DNA of 7,380 nt from UBA7434 sp042090785. Its GTDB lineage: Bacteria; Pseudomonadota; Gammaproteobacteria; Pseudomonadales; UBA7434. The translations under genes and the position numbers were made by a program. Of the stretch, positions 6,821 through 7,380 are shown piece after piece (the stretch's first letter is position 1; each line of letters starts with the position of its first letter). The notes beneath the pieces are model-generated. The model saw nothing but the letters and a program-made list of their open reading frames with translations. It did no database searches and was not told the origin of the DNA. The stretch spans positions 1-7,380 of the forward strand of contig JBELIP010000028.1 of the NCBI GenBank assembly GCA_042090785.1, read 5' to 3'.

Positions 6821-7123
6821 ATGTCGTTAACCAATGAAAGAAAAAAATACCTAAGACAATTAGGCCACAGCTTAAAACCGGTTGTGACGGTTGCCTCTAA
6901 AGGTGTATCCGAAACCGTACTGCAAGAATTGAATCGTGCATTAGAAGACCATGAGTTAATCAAGGTGAAATTGAATGTAGATGATAAACCGGCAACCATT
7001 CAAGCGGTATGTGCCAGCGCAGAAGCTGAGTTAGTGCAATCGATTGGCAATGTCTTATTAATTTTTAGAACCGCTAAAAGGCCTAACCCGAAGTTATCGA
7101 ACCTCTTAAAGCATCAGGCCTAA
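6821..7123 (+). CDS. yhbY: CRM-domain ribosome assembly RNA-binding protein YhbY
   Basis: YhbY is a single-domain CRM (CRS1-YhbY) RNA-binding protein that associates with pre-50S ribosomal particles in E. coli. The 100-residue product covers the whole domain: an N-terminal helix (TNERKKYLRQLGHSLKP), the GxxG-type loop near 26-28 (here ASKG), the helix ETVLQELNRALEDHELIKVK and the C-terminal strand GNVLLIFRTAKRP. The frame stays open upstream to about 6725, but family alignment (E. coli MNLSTKQKQHLKGLAHPLKPVV) fixes the start at ATG 6821, with AGAAG about 8 bases ahead. The first glycine of the GxxG loop is alanine here, which I recall also in Pseudomonas homologues. It is transcribed divergently from rlmE, the conserved arrangement; pairing two ribosome maturation genes fits the context. 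Confidence 0.95.
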   Translation: MSLTNERKKYLRQLGHSLKPVVTVASKGVSETVLQELNRALEDHELIKVKLNVDDKPATIQAVCASAEAELVQSIGNVLLIFRTAKRPNPKLSNLLKHQA

Positions 7124-7148
7124 TCGTTAACAAGAAAAACTTAAAATA

Positions 7149-7189
7149 TTATTGTTGTTTTTTAAACGCGTTTTAAAAAACAACAATAA
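7149..7189. repeat. Perfect AT-rich inverted repeat, 18-bp arms
   Basis: TTATTGTTGTTTTTTAAA (7149-7166) and its exact reverse complement (7172-7189) flank the 5-base spacer CGCGT. It begins 25 bases past the yhbY stop. Apart from the spacer, each arm has only two G or C bases. The T6 run is in the 5' arm and the A6 run in the 3' arm, opposite to the A-stem-T order of a normal intrinsic terminator. No T tract follows on the plus strand, while T-rich sequence follows on the minus strand. It may still act as a 3'-end hairpin for yhbY mRNA, but that is not clear. Confidence 0.85.
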
Positions 7190-7200
7190 AGAAATTAGAC

Positions 7201-7219
7201 GGGAGCGCTGCGCGCTCCC
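7201..7219. repeat. Perfect GC-rich hairpin (8-bp arms, TGC loop)
   Basis: GGGAGCGC (7201-7208) pairs exactly with GCGCTCCC (7212-7219) around the 3-base loop TGC. It lies 11 bases beyond the AT-rich palindrome. On the plus strand the next bases (TGCCAGC) are not T-rich. On the minus strand GTCTAATTTCTTTATTG follows, a poor T tract. It could be a terminator for a leftward gene beyond the window or a repetitive extragenic palindrome; one copy cannot decide between these. Confidence 0.7.
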
Positions 7220-7380
7220 TGCCAGCTTAAACCTGTTATCCCTAACAGTTACCTATCCTTGGTAATAGCGGTTATCCCTTTCGCCGTCTATCTGACTTAA
7301 TGCATTCATCCTGAACACGGAGCTGATCATACCTTGATCAATTAACTACGCAAGCATTTGCTTAGACTGTTTTATAAACA
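7220..7380. other. Non-coding right edge, no recognised gene
   Basis: I see no convincing coding sequence in the last 161 bases. The best minus-strand frame from the ATG near 7332 runs only about 25 codons and resembles nothing I know. The stretch holds two copies of GTTATCCCT (7235-7243 and 7271-7279); the first lies within the small inverted repeat CTGTTA-TCCC-TAACAG (7233-7248). There are also the 8-bp palindrome TTGATCAA (7334-7341) and a 5-bp-arm repeat AAGCA-TT-TGCTT (7352-7363). greA, the usual neighbour of yhbY in E. coli, does not reach into the window. Confidence 0.6.

Noticed and set aside
1..7380. Mobile element, CRISPR array, toxin-antitoxin pair or defence system
   Set aside because: No transposase, integrase, direct-repeat array or accessory gene was seen; the window is filled by conserved housekeeping genes in conserved order.

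Overview
The window is a chromosomal housekeeping segment of a gammaproteobacterium. FtsH, FolP, GlmM, RlmE and YhbY closely resemble their Escherichia and Pseudomonas counterparts from memory. The order yhbY | rlmE-ftsH-folP-glmM-tpiA-secG-tRNA-Leu is the Pseudomonas-type arrangement; in E. coli the same block exists but tpiA is elsewhere. The moderate-to-low GC content and AT-rich spacers suggest a marine Pseudomonadales/Cellvibrionales-like bacterium rather than Pseudomonas itself. That placement is an inference from resemblance only.

Layout: six protein genes and one tRNA lie on the minus strand, so transcription runs right to left. First come rlmE (23S rRNA 2'-O-methyltransferase) and ftsH (membrane AAA+ zinc protease). 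A clear intrinsic terminator at 3821-3857 follows ftsH. Next come folP (dihydropteroate synthase), glmM (phosphoglucosamine mutase), tpiA (triosephosphate isomerase), secG (translocon subunit) and tRNA-Leu(GAG) at the left edge. At the right, yhbY (CRM-domain ribosome-associated protein) is divergent from rlmE, with a good sigma-70-type promoter in the shared 199-base spacer.

The genes serve core growth functions: ribosome maturation (rlmE, yhbY), membrane protein quality control and secretion (ftsH, secG), folate synthesis (folP), amino-sugar supply for the cell wall and LPS (glmM), glycolysis (tpiA) and translation (tRNA-Leu). Every protein appears intact, with its catalytic residues in place.

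The only stretch not explained by ordinary genes is 7124-7380, downstream of yhbY. It holds a perfect 18-bp-arm AT-rich palindrome, a perfect 8-bp-arm GC-rich hairpin and a short repeated 9-mer, with no recognisable gene. I found no mobile element, CRISPR array, riboswitch class or undescribed multi-gene system. The findings are small sequence-level oddities within a conserved region.
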